A stretch of DNA of 64,000 nucleotides from Secundilactobacillus hailunensis (lineage in GTDB: Bacteria; Bacillota; Bacilli; Lactobacillales; Lactobacillaceae): positions 1 to 64,000 of the forward strand of contig NZ_BJDO01000006.1 of NCBI RefSeq assembly GCF_005405185.1. Reading direction: 5' to 3'. This document shows positions 1-9,099 of this stretch, piece after piece. Under the pieces are notes generated by a model. It did not search any database, was not told the origin of the DNA, and was given only the letters and a program-made list of their open reading frames with translations. The first letter of the stretch is position 1; each line of letters starts with the position of its first letter. The position numbers and the translations under genes are program-made.

Positions 1-6
1 AAGTAT

Positions 7-37
7 AACGCCTGGGAGACTAGGTGTCCTTTTTTTG
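7..37 (+). terminator. Intrinsic terminator of a plus-strand unit left of the window
   Basis: A short stem (acgcct with aggtgt) is followed by seven T on the plus strand. It implies that a plus-strand gene ends just before the window and faces the AraC-type gene. Confidence 0.45.
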
Positions 38-40
38 CAA

Positions 41-106
41 AAAAACAGGCCTAAGTTTCTCAGTGTTGAACTTAATCAACACTAAAAAGCTTAGACCCGT
101 TTTTTA
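41..106. terminator. Bidirectional terminator after the PocR-like gene
   Basis: An outer stem (aacaggcctaag with cttagacccgtt, with wobbles) encloses an eight-pair hairpin (agtgttga/tcaacact). T-runs flank it on both strands, so it can end the minus-strand regulator and any opposing transcript. Confidence 0.7.
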
Positions 107-119
107 TTGGCTTCTCTAG

Positions 120-1223
120 TTATAGACGATTTAGATCCGTATAGATCCACTGAATCTCTGCAATACTGTCAACTTCAACTTGGTTGGCTGACTCAGTTGG
201 CTGATTGCCATCAACGGTGAATAACCAACCCCGGTTTTCGGTTGAATCGGTTAGACCATCGATACTATTGACATACAAAAAGTCGTTGGCCGTTTGGTAA
301 AAGAAATCAATCTTCTTATCTTTAAAATAGCGTTTGGAAACATCAAATACGGTATCCTCTTCGTTCCAGCTAACCACGTGGGGAATCGTAAAAATCTTAG
401 TGGTGGCTGCGTGACGCCGTCGGAATAATGAGGGCGTGGTACCAGCCATTTTTTTGAATGTCTTGGTAAAGTAACTGGTTTGAGAAAAACCAACGTCGGT
501 CGCAATGATATTAACTGGTCGCGTTGACAGCGCCAAAAGTTCCTTAGCTTTGGCGATTTTAAGATGGTTGATATAGTCGATAAACGTAATGTTGAGGTAC
601 TTTTTAAATAGTCGGCTAAGGTACGATGGGGATAAGTAAACGCGGTTAGAGACCTCGTTTAATGACAAGGGCTTGGTAATGTTTTTGACTACGTAGTCAT
701 TGGCCTTTTTTAAACTGGTAAATGACTCAGTATAATCGTTTTCCAGATGCTCTGCTACTGGATTGGAGTTGGTTTCATCAAAGTTATGGTATTGCGGTGA
801 GATTTTTAATAGGATACTGAGGTAATTAATATGGTTGAATTCCTGAGTGTTCAGCGAGTTAAGAACGCTTGTATGAACGCCGTGTTCAGATTCATTATCA
901 AAGACCTCTTCGAAAATATTGGTAATGTAATCCTTAGATAATTTGATCCGCTGCTGTGAGATCTTGGCGGAATTACACAGGATGAAACCAGAAAATTTAT
1001 AGTCTAAGATTACGGGGAAAATGGTGTAATTGATAAATTCGTGGATGTCCAATTGCAATTGAATCTGTTGTTCATCTGTATAGACGTGATCGTGGTGCAC
1101 TAATACCCCCGAAAGACTGTAGTATAGGGCATCAATCTGAGTAATATCTGAAAACGACTGTAAGTAACTGCCTAGACTTTTATATTGAGAAAGTGAAGGC
1201 TTATCCAAAAGAATCTCTTTCAT
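120..1223 (-). CDS. AraC-family regulator, PocR-like, with C-terminal DUF4430-like domain
   Basis: A 367-residue transcription factor. The first ~165 residues resemble a PocR-type ligand-sensing domain. Two helix-turn-helix units follow at about 175-270 (PLSLNEVSNRVYLSPSYLSR and the VGFSQTSYFTKTFKK region), typical of AraC/XylS. The last ~95 residues read like a DUF4430 (transcobalamin C-terminal-like) domain, with the motif GWLFTVDG. The start is preceded by GGGGGG at 6 nt. In lactobacilli, PocR controls propanediol/glycerol utilisation and cobalamin synthesis. Adjacent glycerol kinase supports a glycerol-linked role, but no pdu or cbi genes are visible here. AraC family is certain; the PocR assignment is probable. 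Confidence 0.75.
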   Translation of the reverse strand: MKEILLDKPSLSQYKSLGSYLQSFSDITQIDALYYSLSGVLVHHDHVYTDEQQIQLQLDIHEFINYTIFPVILDYKFSGFILCNSAKISQQRIKLSKDYITNIFEEVFDNESEHGVHTSVLNSLNTQEFNHINYLSILLKISPQYHNFDETNSNPVAEHLENDYTESFTSLKKANDYVVKNITKPLSLNEVSNRVYLSPSYLSRLFKKYLNITFIDYINHLKIAKAKELLALSTRPVNIIATDVGFSQTSYFTKTFKKMAGTTPSLFRRRHAATTKIFTIPHVVSWNEEDTVFDVSKRYFKDKKIDFFYQTANDFLYVNSIDGLTDSTENRGWLFTVDGNQPTESANQVEVDSIAEIQWIYTDLNRL

Positions 1224-1407
1224 TGTTTACCCCCCGTAATCTGCTTAATAAATCGCTTACATACTTAACTATAGCAGAAAAATGCACTAATAGATTGCAA
1301 AAAAATGTTATTGCAAAATTTTGCTAGTATTATTTTACAAATAATAGCATTATTTTGTAATTTAAGACGATTTGTTATATAAATCACAAGTGAAAGTAGT
1401 ACTTGGT

Positions 1408-2913
1408 CTAATCTATATCATTTGTGTATTCTCTAACGGCTCGAATCGCACGTTGCCAGCCCCGATAAAGAATGTGTCTGCGCGGCTGCGTCATTTTAGG
1501 AATAAATAGTTTACCCTGTCCTGAATGACGTTTGATCTCATCAAGATCTTCCCAAAAGCCAACTGCTAAGCCTGTTAGGAAGCCAACACCCCGTAAATCA
1601 GCGTCAGAAGTATTTTGACGATAGATATCAATACCGGAGATATCAGATTGAAATTGAATCAAGTAATTATTGGTTGAAACACCACCGTTAACGTAGAGAC
1701 TGCGCACATCAAGTTTAGTATCATTTTTCATACTGTAAATGATATCGGTAGTCTGATACGCGATTGATTCCAGCGTTGCCCGAATATAATCGTACTTGGT
1801 GGTTTTTTGAGTGATGCCAAATGACGCGCCATTAGCATTAGGATCCCAGTACGGTGCGCTGAGACCGGTAAAAGCTGGGACGACGTAGAGTTGTCCGTTA
1901 TCAGTTGACTGATCGGCCATTGTGGCAGCGTCTTCGATGTTGTCAATCATTTCAAGGCCGTTTTTCAGCCACTCCATGGCAGCACCGGCAACAAAGATAC
2001 TGCCTTCAAGCGCATAGGTCACCTTACCATCGATGCCATAAGCGATGGTCGACAGCAAATTACGATCAGATAGCTTAATGTCAGAGCCGGTGTTCATGAT
2101 AATGAAGGCACCGGTACCGTACGTGCTAACCACGTCACCGGGATTAGTACAGAAGCGGCCAAAGAGGGCGGCCTGCTGATCACCGGCAATACCGGCAATT
2201 GGAACTTTGACATTAAAAAACGTCTTTTCATCGGTGTAACCATAAACCTCCGAGTTGGATTTTACCTCAGGCAATAGCTTTCTAGGGACGTTAAGTAGGG
2301 TCAAAATATCTTGGTCCCATTTCAGCGTTTCAATGTTAAATAACATGGTTCGGCTGGCGTTGGTGTAGTCCGTAACGTGGGTATGACCGTTCGTTAATTT
2401 CCAAATGATCCAAGTATCCAAGGTGCCAAATAAAAGATCACCTTGCTCGGCTTGCCGCTGAGCCCCCTCAACGTTTGATAAGAGCCAATTAATTTTGGTG
2501 GCCGAGAAATAAGAATCAATAAAGAGACCGGTTTTTTCGTGGATCATATTGGAATAACCGCTGCTGATCAGTTTCTTAGCGATATTTTCAGTCTGCCGCG
2601 ATTCCCAAACCAGTGCACGATGAATTGGTTTACCGGTATGCCGGTTCCAAATGATGGTCGTTTCACGTTGATTTGAAATACCGATGCCTGCAATATTGAC
2701 GGGCTTGATCTTGCCCATAATTAAGATATTAGTGATGCAAGATAGCAGGTTGCGCCAGATTTCCTCAGGATCTTCCTCGGACCAGCCGGGATGAGGAGAA
2801 AAGTGCGTAATTGGCTTTTGTTCTGTGGAGACGCTGTTACAGTTGTGATCCAGCAAAGTTGCTGAAACATTCGACGTACCAACATCTAGCGACAGGATAT
2901 AACGATCAGTCAT
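1408..2913 (-). CDS. glpK: Glycerol kinase
   Basis: A 501-residue FGGY kinase that phosphorylates glycerol to glycerol-3-phosphate with ATP. The N-terminal DVGTSN phosphate loop, the GDQQAALFG motif and the YGTGAFI motif are all present, and length is typical. The ATG at 2913 is chosen over an in-frame GTG at 2940 because GGAAGGAG lies 8 nt before the ATG. The His that HPr phosphorylates in enterococcal GlpK (before FYG/FFG, upstream of VPIAG) appears to be Thr here (EKTFFNVKVPIAG), so PTS-dependent activation may be lost. It lies upstream of the PocR-like gene on the same strand, with 184 AT-rich bases between them, and may be co-transcribed with it. Confidence 0.93.
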   Translation of the reverse strand: MTDRYILSLDVGTSNVSATLLDHNCNSVSTEQKPITHFSPHPGWSEEDPEEIWRNLLSCITNILIMGKIKPVNIAGIGISNQRETTIIWNRHTGKPIHRALVWESRQTENIAKKLISSGYSNMIHEKTGLFIDSYFSATKINWLLSNVEGAQRQAEQGDLLFGTLDTWIIWKLTNGHTHVTDYTNASRTMLFNIETLKWDQDILTLLNVPRKLLPEVKSNSEVYGYTDEKTFFNVKVPIAGIAGDQQAALFGRFCTNPGDVVSTYGTGAFIIMNTGSDIKLSDRNLLSTIAYGIDGKVTYALEGSIFVAGAAMEWLKNGLEMIDNIEDAATMADQSTDNGQLYVVPAFTGLSAPYWDPNANGASFGITQKTTKYDYIRATLESIAYQTTDIIYSMKNDTKLDVRSLYVNGGVSTNNYLIQFQSDISGIDIYRQNTSDADLRGVGFLTGLAVGFWEDLDEIKRHSGQGKLFIPKMTQPRRHILYRGWQRAIRAVREYTNDID

Positions 2914-2962
2914 CGTTAAGGCTCCTTCCAGGATGTTCACTCGTTATTTAGGTATAAAAGCG

Positions 2963-3020
2963 GTGTTTTAATGAAAATAATCTATAAATAAGGATACCAT
3001 AATGCCAAAGTGTTTTAATG
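2963..3020 (-). promoter_or_regulatory. Candidate glpK promoter bracketed by an 11-bp direct repeat
   Basis: Read on the minus strand, TTTGGC (3009-3004), a 17-nt spacer and TATAGA (2986-2981) form a weak promoter. The sequence cattaaaacac occurs twice in the same orientation, next to the -35 (3020-3010) and downstream of the -10 (2973-2963). AraC-type activators often bind direct repeats, so these are candidate sites for the neighbouring regulator; this is inference. Confidence 0.4.
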
Positions 3021-3247
3021 AGCAATGTACATAAACCTGTTAAAAAAAGACTAAAATAACACCATAAAGCAAGATAGTATTGAAGCTTATTTAGATATTA
3101 GTAAATAATGTTTGTAAAGTACTAATTTAACAGCACTATTTTGCTATCAAATAAATACTAACGCATTTTTTTGCTTTGGAAATGCTTCTTTACATTCTTT
3201 TATAAAAATATCAGTCCGTTAGTGTGAGAATTGAACAGATATAAATC
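3021..3247. other. AT-rich intergenic sequence
   Basis: This is the rest of the 400-base gap upstream of glpK. It is AT-rich, with no supported ORF or strong structure. Confidence 0.5.
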
Positions 3248-3285
3248 AAAAAAGCCGAACTGCACATCAATGTAGTTCGGTCTTT
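3248..3285 (-). terminator. Intrinsic terminator of the amidohydrolase gene
   Basis: A ten-pair stem (ccgaactgca/tgtagttcgg, one G-U) is followed on the minus strand by six T. Confidence 0.8.
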
Positions 3286-3317
3286 GTATTATTGTTTGAA
3301 AAAATTAAACGGCGCGA

Positions 3318-4331
3318 TTACTTTAAATGAAGCATTTTAGCAGCATTCCCATAAGCAATCTTTTCTTGATCTTCCTTGCTTAAATTGGAGTCCGTCAAGA
3401 ACTTAACAGAACCTTCGGGATGGTTGTATGGGTAATCCAGTGAGTACATCAGGTGATCTGCACCCATTTCAGTCATAGCTAGCTGTAATTGTGCGGGGAA
3501 GAACATGCCACTTGGCGTGATGTAGAAGTTATCCCGGTAAGTTTCACTGATACTGCGGTCGAGATTGACGGACAGGCCCATCGTTTGGTCCATCCGTTCG
3601 AGGAAGTTTGGCACCATTTCGCCCCAGTGACCGGTGATGATTTTTAACTTTGGATGACGGTCAAAAACGCCAGCTAAGATCAGCCGGACCATTTGGACGC
3701 CCAGATCTTCGTGCCAGCCCCAGCCAGCGCGAGAAAACATGATGCCGGTTAACTCTGACCAACCTTGGCCTTCATAATAGTGTTCGGTGATTTCTTGGGG
3801 AATGAAAGCTGGGTGGAAATACAGGGGAACATCCAGTTCTTCTGCCTTAGCAAAAATTGGGTCATACATTGGATCATCAAAGAATTTATCATCATAGTAA
3901 CCGTGAATCATGGCACCTTGGAGACCCTTTTCTTTAACGGCACGTTCCAATTCAGTGGCAGCCGCTGCAGGATCACCAACGGGCAAAGTAGCCCAGACAC
4001 CGAAACGGTCAGGGTTAGTGGCAATAGCAGTCGCTAAATCATCGTTAGCCATCTTGCATAAATCAACGGCTACTTTAGGATCTAAGTTCTGCGGTGAATC
4101 ATCACCATAGCCCATAATTTGCATTTGAATATCGTTGTTTTCCATGAATTGCAGCCGATTTTCACCAGCGCTGGTCAGATCAGTATTGCCTTTTGGTGCA
4201 TTTGCCAGATACTGTTCGATACTATGATCGTCCGGATTCTTATGGGGATTAACAGGTGCTGGCATGTAAGGCTTCGCTGCATCGTTGACCCGTTGTGATT
4301 CCCAGTGTTCTTCTAGCGTAATAAACTTCAT
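3318..4331 (-). CDS. Amidohydrolase-2 family metal-dependent decarboxylase (ACMSD / gamma-resorcylate decarboxylase type)
   Basis: A 337-residue TIM-barrel enzyme. Metal-ligand motifs of the ACMSD-like family are visible: an N-terminal LEEHW (E-x-H), YFHPAF near residue 175, IITGHWGE near 235 and a late YSLDYPYNH with the conserved Asp. Relatives reversibly decarboxylate dihydroxybenzoates or aminocarboxymuconate semialdehyde, so an aromatic-acid substrate is likely but unproven. The ATG at 4331 is preferred to an upstream in-frame codon because GGGAGGT lies 7 nt before it. A TetR regulator lies immediately upstream on the same strand, the usual arrangement for substrate-induced detoxification genes. 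Confidence 0.85.
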   Translation of the reverse strand: MKFITLEEHWESQRVNDAAKPYMPAPVNPHKNPDDHSIEQYLANAPKGNTDLTSAGENRLQFMENNDIQMQIMGYGDDSPQNLDPKVAVDLCKMANDDLATAIATNPDRFGVWATLPVGDPAAAATELERAVKEKGLQGAMIHGYYDDKFFDDPMYDPIFAKAEELDVPLYFHPAFIPQEITEHYYEGQGWSELTGIMFSRAGWGWHEDLGVQMVRLILAGVFDRHPKLKIITGHWGEMVPNFLERMDQTMGLSVNLDRSISETYRDNFYITPSGMFFPAQLQLAMTEMGADHLMYSLDYPYNHPEGSVKFLTDSNLSKEDQEKIAYGNAAKMLHLK

Positions 4332-4435
4332 TTGAATTACCTCCCGCATTTATTGGTTCCCATTGTAGACGGTCAATTAAAAAAACAACACCCCAGTTTG
4401 TTGTCAAAATAGGGTAGTTTGTCACTAATATAGAT

Positions 4436-5008
4436 TTATTTCTCATGGAAAATGGTTTCTGGAGCTGGAATGAGGGCTTGATAGAGGTTAATGAATTCAT
4501 CGCGACTAAGCTCAGAGTGGATAATCATTAACTGGGCAAAATTGATCAGCATTCGGGCATATAATTCGATAGCAAAGATTGCTTCCGGTGTATTCGTTGA
4601 TCGAATGACATTGACGCGGCGCATGTCACGAATAAGATATTCAGTCACTGGTTGTTCTGTATGGCTCCAAAAAATCATGGCAAATGAAGTTCGGTTTTGG
4701 TCGATCAGATCTACCATTAGTCGTGGCGCATAACGCGTTGAATCATGGATCTGGTCCGTTTGTTTTAGAAAGTCGTTAGCGACCCAGGCGATGTTTAATT
4801 CGATCACTTCGCCAATAGCGGTGTAGTGGCGATAAAAGGTTTGCCGTGCAATACCAGCCAACTGGCAAAGGGTGCTCACTCGGATATTATCAAAATCTTG
4901 TTTCTCTTTAAAAACACTGCGGAGCGCAGCAAATAGTTTTGCCTGGGTTTCGCGCAGTCGTTTATCCGGTTGATGGTAGTAGGCAGCTTGCAGTTTTACC
5001 TGACTCAT
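4436..5008 (-). CDS. TetR/AcrR-family regulator
   Basis: A 190-residue protein with an N-terminal TetR helix-turn-helix at about residues 38-65 (VSTLCQLAGIARQTFYRHY) and a variable helical ligand-binding C-terminus. GAGGTGAT precedes the ATG. It lies 104 bases upstream of the decarboxylase gene and in the same direction, so it probably controls that gene. The intervening DNA contains acaacaccccagtttgttgt, a partial inverted repeat that could be an operator. The inducer is unknown. Confidence 0.88.
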   Translation of the reverse strand: MSQVKLQAAYYHQPDKRLRETQAKLFAALRSVFKEKQDFDNIRVSTLCQLAGIARQTFYRHYTAIGEVIELNIAWVANDFLKQTDQIHDSTRYAPRLMVDLIDQNRTSFAMIFWSHTEQPVTEYLIRDMRRVNVIRSTNTPEAIFAIELYARMLINFAQLMIIHSELSRDEFINLYQALIPAPETIFHEK

Positions 5009-5147
5009 AGGATCACCTCGTTGGTGGATTAAAAGAATATTATTTCCTATATTATAACGTAATAATAGTTTGCAAGAAGCGTTTCTGGTTCTGCAGCAGC
5101 ATTACCTGTATAATTTGAGATAAGACAAACGAACGGATGTGAGCTTA

Positions 5148-5558
5148 ATGAAGCGCGTATATTTTCTGTGTACCGGCAATTCCTGTCGCAGTCAAATGGC
5201 TGAGGGTTTAGCTCGAACGCTGCTTAGCCCTGAATGGGAAGTGCGCAGTGCGGGTGTTGAACGGCACGGTCTAAACCCGGTGGCAGTTCAAGTAATGGCG
5301 GAGGTCGGTATTGATATTTCACAGCAATATTCGAAGCTAATTGATCCAGACTATTTAGCTAACTGTGATGTTGTCGTGACCCTGTGCGGTGATGCGCGGG
5401 ATAGATGCCCAGTAACGCCACCACAGGTTCGCAGAGTCCACTGGCCACTGCCGGACCCGGCACAAGCTGTGGGTGATGAGGAGACTAAACTTCGGGTGTT
5501 TCGTGAGGTGAGAGACGAGATTCAAGCACGGATTGAGGAAAGCAAATGGTTGAAATGA
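5148..5558 (+). CDS. arsC: Arsenate reductase, thioredoxin-coupled LMW-phosphatase type
   Basis: A 136-residue protein of the LMW protein-tyrosine-phosphatase fold. The P-loop CTGNSCRSQ is at the N-terminus, and the redox pair [12 protein letters not shown] carries the two further cysteines of thioredoxin-dependent ArsC. The conserved HWPLPDPA segment follows. The enzyme reduces arsenate to arsenite. Either GTG (5139) or ATG (5148) could start it; ATG gives the family-typical MKRVYFLC. No arsR, arsB or acr3 is adjacent, so efflux would have to be encoded elsewhere. Confidence 0.9.
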   Translation: MKRVYFLCTGNSCRSQMAEGLARTLLSPEWEVRSAGVERHGLNPVAVQVMAEVGIDISQQYSKLIDPDYLANCDVVVTLCGDARDRCPVTPPQVRRVHWPLPDPAQAVGDEETKLRVFREVRDEIQARIEESKWLK

Positions 5559-5620
5559 TTGATGATTATTTGCGACAGCAACCAACAAGTTTGGTAGTAA
5601 TAATGGACTAATGTAAATGT

Positions 5621-5785
5621 AGTGGAGCGAAACTGGCCAACCGTGGTGCGAGTAGTTGTTGGCAAGCGTCCTTTGCTTGCCTATAACTACGGGAGACGGA
5701 GGAGATTCGCCACAAGCGAAGCGCAGGGGCTAGCTCCGGAGCGACCCCTACGACGAGTGGCCGGTTTCGCGCAACGGAGTGGGTG
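5621..5785 (+). repeat. Family A structured repeat, copy A1
   Basis: About 165 nt. The terminal stem is gcgaaactggcca with tggccggtttcgc. Inside it lie a hairpin (gtagttgttggcaagc...gcttgcctataactac), the conserved box GAGACGGAGGAGAT, a small hairpin and the conserved box TAGCTCCGGAGCGA. Copies with the same boxes and different, compensated stems lie at 15905, 18765 and 19101. Confidence 0.8.
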
Positions 5786-5810
5786 AGAGCACATGGCTCA
5801 CACAAATGTA

Positions 5811-5857
5811 AAAACGGACCCTCAAAGTTGATTTCAACTCTGGGGGTCCGCTTTTTA
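5811..5857. terminator. Bidirectional terminator between arsC and asnA
   Basis: The stem cggaccctc/ggggtccg and an inner aaagttga/tcaactct are flanked by CTTTTT on the plus strand and by four T on the minus strand. Confidence 0.75.
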
Positions 5858-5889
5858 TGGCAAATCAGTTTTTGATTCTTTTCGTTTAT

Positions 5890-6012
5890 ATAGCTTAATC
5901 GGGTTCCAGCAGGCAGAGACTTGCACCTAAGTCACTTTTAGCATAAATCCAAAACCGGGATTTTTGCTAAAAGCGTCTTAGGCTCCAGTCTCTAACCGCC
6001 TGCTTCCACACC
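5890..6012 (-). repeat. Post-stop hairpin element, copy 1 (after asnA)
   Basis: On the minus strand it begins at the base after the asnA stop: GGTGTGGAAGCAGGC, then GGTTAGAGACT, a long imperfect stem, and a terminal loop in which ATCC and GGAT enclose CGGTTTT. It closes with AGTCTCTGCCTGCT and GGAACCCG. Same plan as 28317, 28567 and 52567. Confidence 0.8.
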
Positions 6013-7023
6013 TTACAGCAGGTGAATCCCCGCTGCTTCACACTTATCGATCATATCTTGAGGCCAGAGTGAGGATTGCACTTCACCAACGTGGACCTTG
6101 CCTAATAACAGCATGCACAGCCGTGATTGACCAATGCCACCACCAATGGTGTAAGGGACTTCTTCGTTGAGGACCATTTGGTGATATGGTAATTTCAAAC
6201 GGTCTTCAGCACCAGCAATCTTGAGTTGCTTCTTCATGGATTCAGCATCGACCCGGATACCCATGCTGGAGATTTCAATCTTTTGGTTGAGTGGTTCGTA
6301 CCAGAAGATGATATCGCCGTTTAATTTCCAGTCGTCATAGTCAGGGGCCCGGCCGTCATGACGCTTGCCGCTCCGTTTTAAAGCACCGCCAATTTGCATG
6401 ATGAAGACGCAGCCAAGTTCTTTAGCAATCAAATCTTCACGTTCCATTGGTGTCTTGTCTGGCCAGCGGTCTTCAAGTTCCTGGGTGGTGACAAAGTGAA
6501 TTTCATCTGGTAAATGATAAACGGATTGTGGGAACTTGTACCAGACTTCGTGTTCCATGTGCTTGATGACTTTGAAAATCTGGCGAACAGTGGCCTTTAA
6601 CGTATCAACAGTCCGTTCATCTTTGGTAATGATCTTCTCCCAGTCCCATTGGTCGACGTAAGCGGAGTGGAAGTTATCCAATGTTTCGTCTTTACGGATG
6701 GCGTTCATGTTGGTGTAGAGGCCTTCATGAAGTTTGAAACCGTAACGCTTCAAAGCAACTCGCTTCCATTTTGCCAGTGAGTGGACAATTTCGATTGGTT
6801 CGTCGCCCATGTCTTTCATGGTAAATGAAACGGGTTTTTCAACACCGTTCAAGTTATCGTTTAAACCAGTTTTCTTTTCGACAAACATGGGGGTTGAGAC
6901 CCGTGACAAGTTTAATTGCTTACGGAATTCATCCTGAAAAGTTTCCCGAATATATCGAATAGCCGTTTGTGTTTCGCGAACCGTCAACTTTGGTTCATAA
7001 GATTTTGGAATAATTAAATGCAT
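6013..7023 (-). CDS. asnA: Aspartate-ammonia ligase (ammonia-dependent asparagine synthetase)
   Basis: A 336-residue class II aminoacyl-tRNA-synthetase-like enzyme that makes asparagine from aspartate, ammonia and ATP in the cytoplasm. The family start [13 protein letters not shown], the central [11 protein letters not shown] and DQWDWEK segments and the C-terminal [14 protein letters not shown] motif are all visible, with normal length. GAGGAG lies 7 nt before the ATG. It is monocistronic, with a T-box leader upstream and a post-stop hairpin element directly after the stop codon. Expression should rise when tRNA-Asn is uncharged. Confidence 0.97.
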   Translation of the reverse strand: MHLIIPKSYEPKLTVRETQTAIRYIRETFQDEFRKQLNLSRVSTPMFVEKKTGLNDNLNGVEKPVSFTMKDMGDEPIEIVHSLAKWKRVALKRYGFKLHEGLYTNMNAIRKDETLDNFHSAYVDQWDWEKIITKDERTVDTLKATVRQIFKVIKHMEHEVWYKFPQSVYHLPDEIHFVTTQELEDRWPDKTPMEREDLIAKELGCVFIMQIGGALKRSGKRHDGRAPDYDDWKLNGDIIFWYEPLNQKIEISSMGIRVDAESMKKQLKIAGAEDRLKLPYHQMVLNEEVPYTIGGGIGQSRLCMLLLGKVHVGEVQSSLWPQDMIDKCEAAGIHLL

Positions 7024-7053
7024 GATACCGCTCCTCTAGATTAGATTTGGGAT

Positions 7054-7330
7054 AAAAAAAGAAGTCTTCTATCCCATAATCAAGGGACGAAAGACTTCAT
7101 TTCGCGGTACCACCCAAGTTGCCTATCCGTAGATAAGCCACCTCACACGTACAAACATACGCTCCGATGGTAACGTTTCGGTGACGGCGAAGCTTACTTC
7201 AAACTGGTTCAGCCCGCAACTGAGAAAGTGTTATTCAGAAAAGCCGAACACTGATTGGGTTCACACCATTTCCCAACTCACTGACAGGCTGACTTAACTT
7301 ACTTGTCTTTCCTACGTTTTTTAATCTCTA
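7054..7330 (-). ncRNA. T-box leader of asnA
   Basis: The T-box core (GGGTGGTACCGCG on the minus strand, + 7104-7116) is followed by a terminator (gaagtctt...aaagacttc, then seven T). Upstream hairpins form stem I. An AAC triplet (Asn) lies on the 3' side of stem I and fits asnA, but its exact position in the specifier loop is not certain. Confidence 0.9.
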
Positions 7331-7336
7331 ATCAGT

Positions 7337-7364
7337 ATCTTATCATCTTTTCATAATTTGTAAA
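7337..7364 (-). promoter_or_regulatory. Promoter of the asnA T-box transcript
   Basis: On the minus strand: TTTACA, 16-nt spacer, TAAGAT, just upstream of the T-box leader. Confidence 0.5.
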
Positions 7365-7501
7365 CTAAATTTTGAAATTTTTTTGAAGTTTTCGATATCA
7401 TAACCGTTAACATTAGTAGTAGAAAATTAACTTGTAGAATCTCAATTAAAAGTTTAAGATTAGCATTCAGATCAATCTGTGAACGAAAAGGGGCGGTTAA
7501 G

Positions 7502-7915
7502 ATGATCAGAGAAACCAAGACGGAACTGTTAGTAAAAGACGCCGCTAAATTATTGAATATTACCGCGTACACGGTGCGCTATTACACTGATCAAGGGCTA
7601 GTGCCTTCAGTGAAACGTAACGCTCAAAATCAGCGAGTATTTGATGAAGAAGCGGTTAACTGGTTAAGAATGGATCTTTGTTTTCGGAATACTGGCATGT
7701 CGATCAAGCATTTGAAAGAGTACGTCAGCATATGTCTAGAAGGCGAAAGTACGATCACTGAGCGTTACCAGATCGTTTTAACACAGCAGCAAGATGCTAA
7801 GCGCCAATTAGAAGACGCTCAGCAACGAATGAAATTTTTAAATCAAAAAGTGCAGATGTATCAAGAAGATTTAGCAAGTCATGACAGTGATCGGTTGAAT
7901 CCGGAAACGTGGTAG
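7502..7915 (+). CDS. MerR-family regulator
   Basis: A 137-residue regulator. The N-terminal winged helix (VKDAAKLLNITAYTVRYYTD) is typical of MerR. Residues ~80-130 are rich in Q, E and K and probably form the dimerising coiled coil. There is no metal-binding Cys cluster, so it is more like the small-molecule responsive MerRs that precede oxidoreductase genes. An SDR gene lies 129 bases downstream on the same strand and is the likely target. The start is assigned at 7502 after a purine-rich GGGGCGG. Confidence 0.85.
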   Translation: MIRETKTELLVKDAAKLLNITAYTVRYYTDQGLVPSVKRNAQNQRVFDEEAVNWLRMDLCFRNTGMSIKHLKEYVSICLEGESTITERYQIVLTQQQDAKRQLEDAQQRMKFLNQKVQMYQEDLASHDSDRLNPETW

Positions 7916-8044
7916 GCGACTGATCAGCATATGCAGGGCTGATTGTAGTGACTAATCATAGTTGCTGATAATGATTGTATTTCTTAAAATAAAGCTTTAA
8001 AGTAAGAATTAAAAGCGGTTTCAATTTGAAGGGAAGCGTTAGAG

Positions 8045-8875
8045 ATGTCAAAACGAGTCATTTTTATTACAGGTGCCTCAAGCGGTATGGGTTTTGCAGC
8101 AACAAAATTATTTGCTAGACATGGCTGGGAAGTTTATGCCGGTGCTCGGCGGGTTGAAAAAATTCCAACGGGTTCAGGAATTCACCCAATGCGGTTGGAT
8201 GTGACGGATGCTGATTCTCGCGAACAGTTTGTTGAAGATGCCCTGGCGGATGGCCTGCGGGTAGATGTATTGCTCAATAACGCCGGGTACGGGGAATTTG
8301 GACCACTGGAAGAAGTTGGTGTTGATAAGGTTCATAAGCAATTAGATACTAATCTAGTCGGTGCTTCTGAACTAACCAAATTAGTTTTACCGCAGATGCG
8401 GCAGCAGGGTACCGGTCGGATCATCAATAATTCTTCAATCGGTGGCGATATCTATTCACCACTGGGCGGCTGGTACTATGTCACAAAGCGTGGCTTGAAC
8501 GTTTGGTCAGATGTACTGGATACCGAAATTCGCCAGTTTGGCTTGCGCTCAGTGATTATTGAACCTGGTGGTACTGAATCGGCTTGGACGGATATTGCAA
8601 TCGATAATGCGCTTCATAATTTAACGCCTAATTCACCTTATACGGCATTAGTAGAAGGTACCCGAAAATTACTTAATGGGATGCTCACTAATTCCGAAGC
8701 GACGTCCGAAGATCTGGCAAAGGTCTTCTATCGAGCAGCTACGGATCGGCATCCGAAGCGGCGCTATTACTTCTCATTGACTGACAGAATGGTGTCGCGG
8801 TTTGCCCGAAATCATCCCGGTATCTTTCACGAAGGAATGAGTTTGATTGTGCGCCGGCTGACGCGAAATAAATAG
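8045..8875 (+). CDS. Short-chain dehydrogenase/reductase
   Basis: A 276-residue classical SDR. It shows the cofactor motif TGASSGMG at residues 9-16, LLNNAGYG near 80, a serine in NNSSIGG and the catalytic Tyr-x-x-x-Lys in WYYVTKRGL near 155-160. An arginine pair after the second beta strand (GARRVEK) suggests NADP(H). The substrate is not predictable. AAGGGAAG precedes the ATG. It is paired with the upstream MerR gene and ended by a hairpin terminator. Confidence 0.88.
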   Translation: MSKRVIFITGASSGMGFAATKLFARHGWEVYAGARRVEKIPTGSGIHPMRLDVTDADSREQFVEDALADGLRVDVLLNNAGYGEFGPLEEVGVDKVHKQLDTNLVGASELTKLVLPQMRQQGTGRIINNSSIGGDIYSPLGGWYYVTKRGLNVWSDVLDTEIRQFGLRSVIIEPGGTESAWTDIAIDNALHNLTPNSPYTALVEGTRKLLNGMLTNSEATSEDLAKVFYRAATDRHPKRRYYFSLTDRMVSRFARNHPGIFHEGMSLIVRRLTRNK

Positions 8876-8883
8876 GTTTAAGC

Positions 8884-8925
8884 GTGTGCCAATGACTGTT
8901 TTAAGTCATCGGTACACTTTTTACT
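8884..8925 (+). terminator. Terminator of the SDR gene
   Basis: Stem gtgtgcc-aatgact/agtcatc-ggtacac followed by TTTTTA. Confidence 0.75.
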
Positions 8926-9099
8926 TATAAATAATGGGTCAGTTGATGAAAACGAAACTTTTTCTTGGGTTCGAGTGGACTTTAAGTTGTATGCTTAATT
9001 CATAACGATTTTAAAGTTTATACGATAATAGTTATTAGACATCAAAGTGGTTTAAAACTAAACTATAACTATACGACAAGAATTTGGAAGGACACTATT

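Noticed and set aside
5608-5805. A 65-codon open frame across the family A repeat at 5621
   Set aside because: It lies inside a covarying structured repeat; other copies do not keep the frame.
5890-6012. Reading the post-stop hairpin after asnA as a plain terminator
   Set aside because: It has no T-tract after the stem, has conserved loop and flanking boxes shared with three other loci, and a separate terminator lies at 5811-5857.
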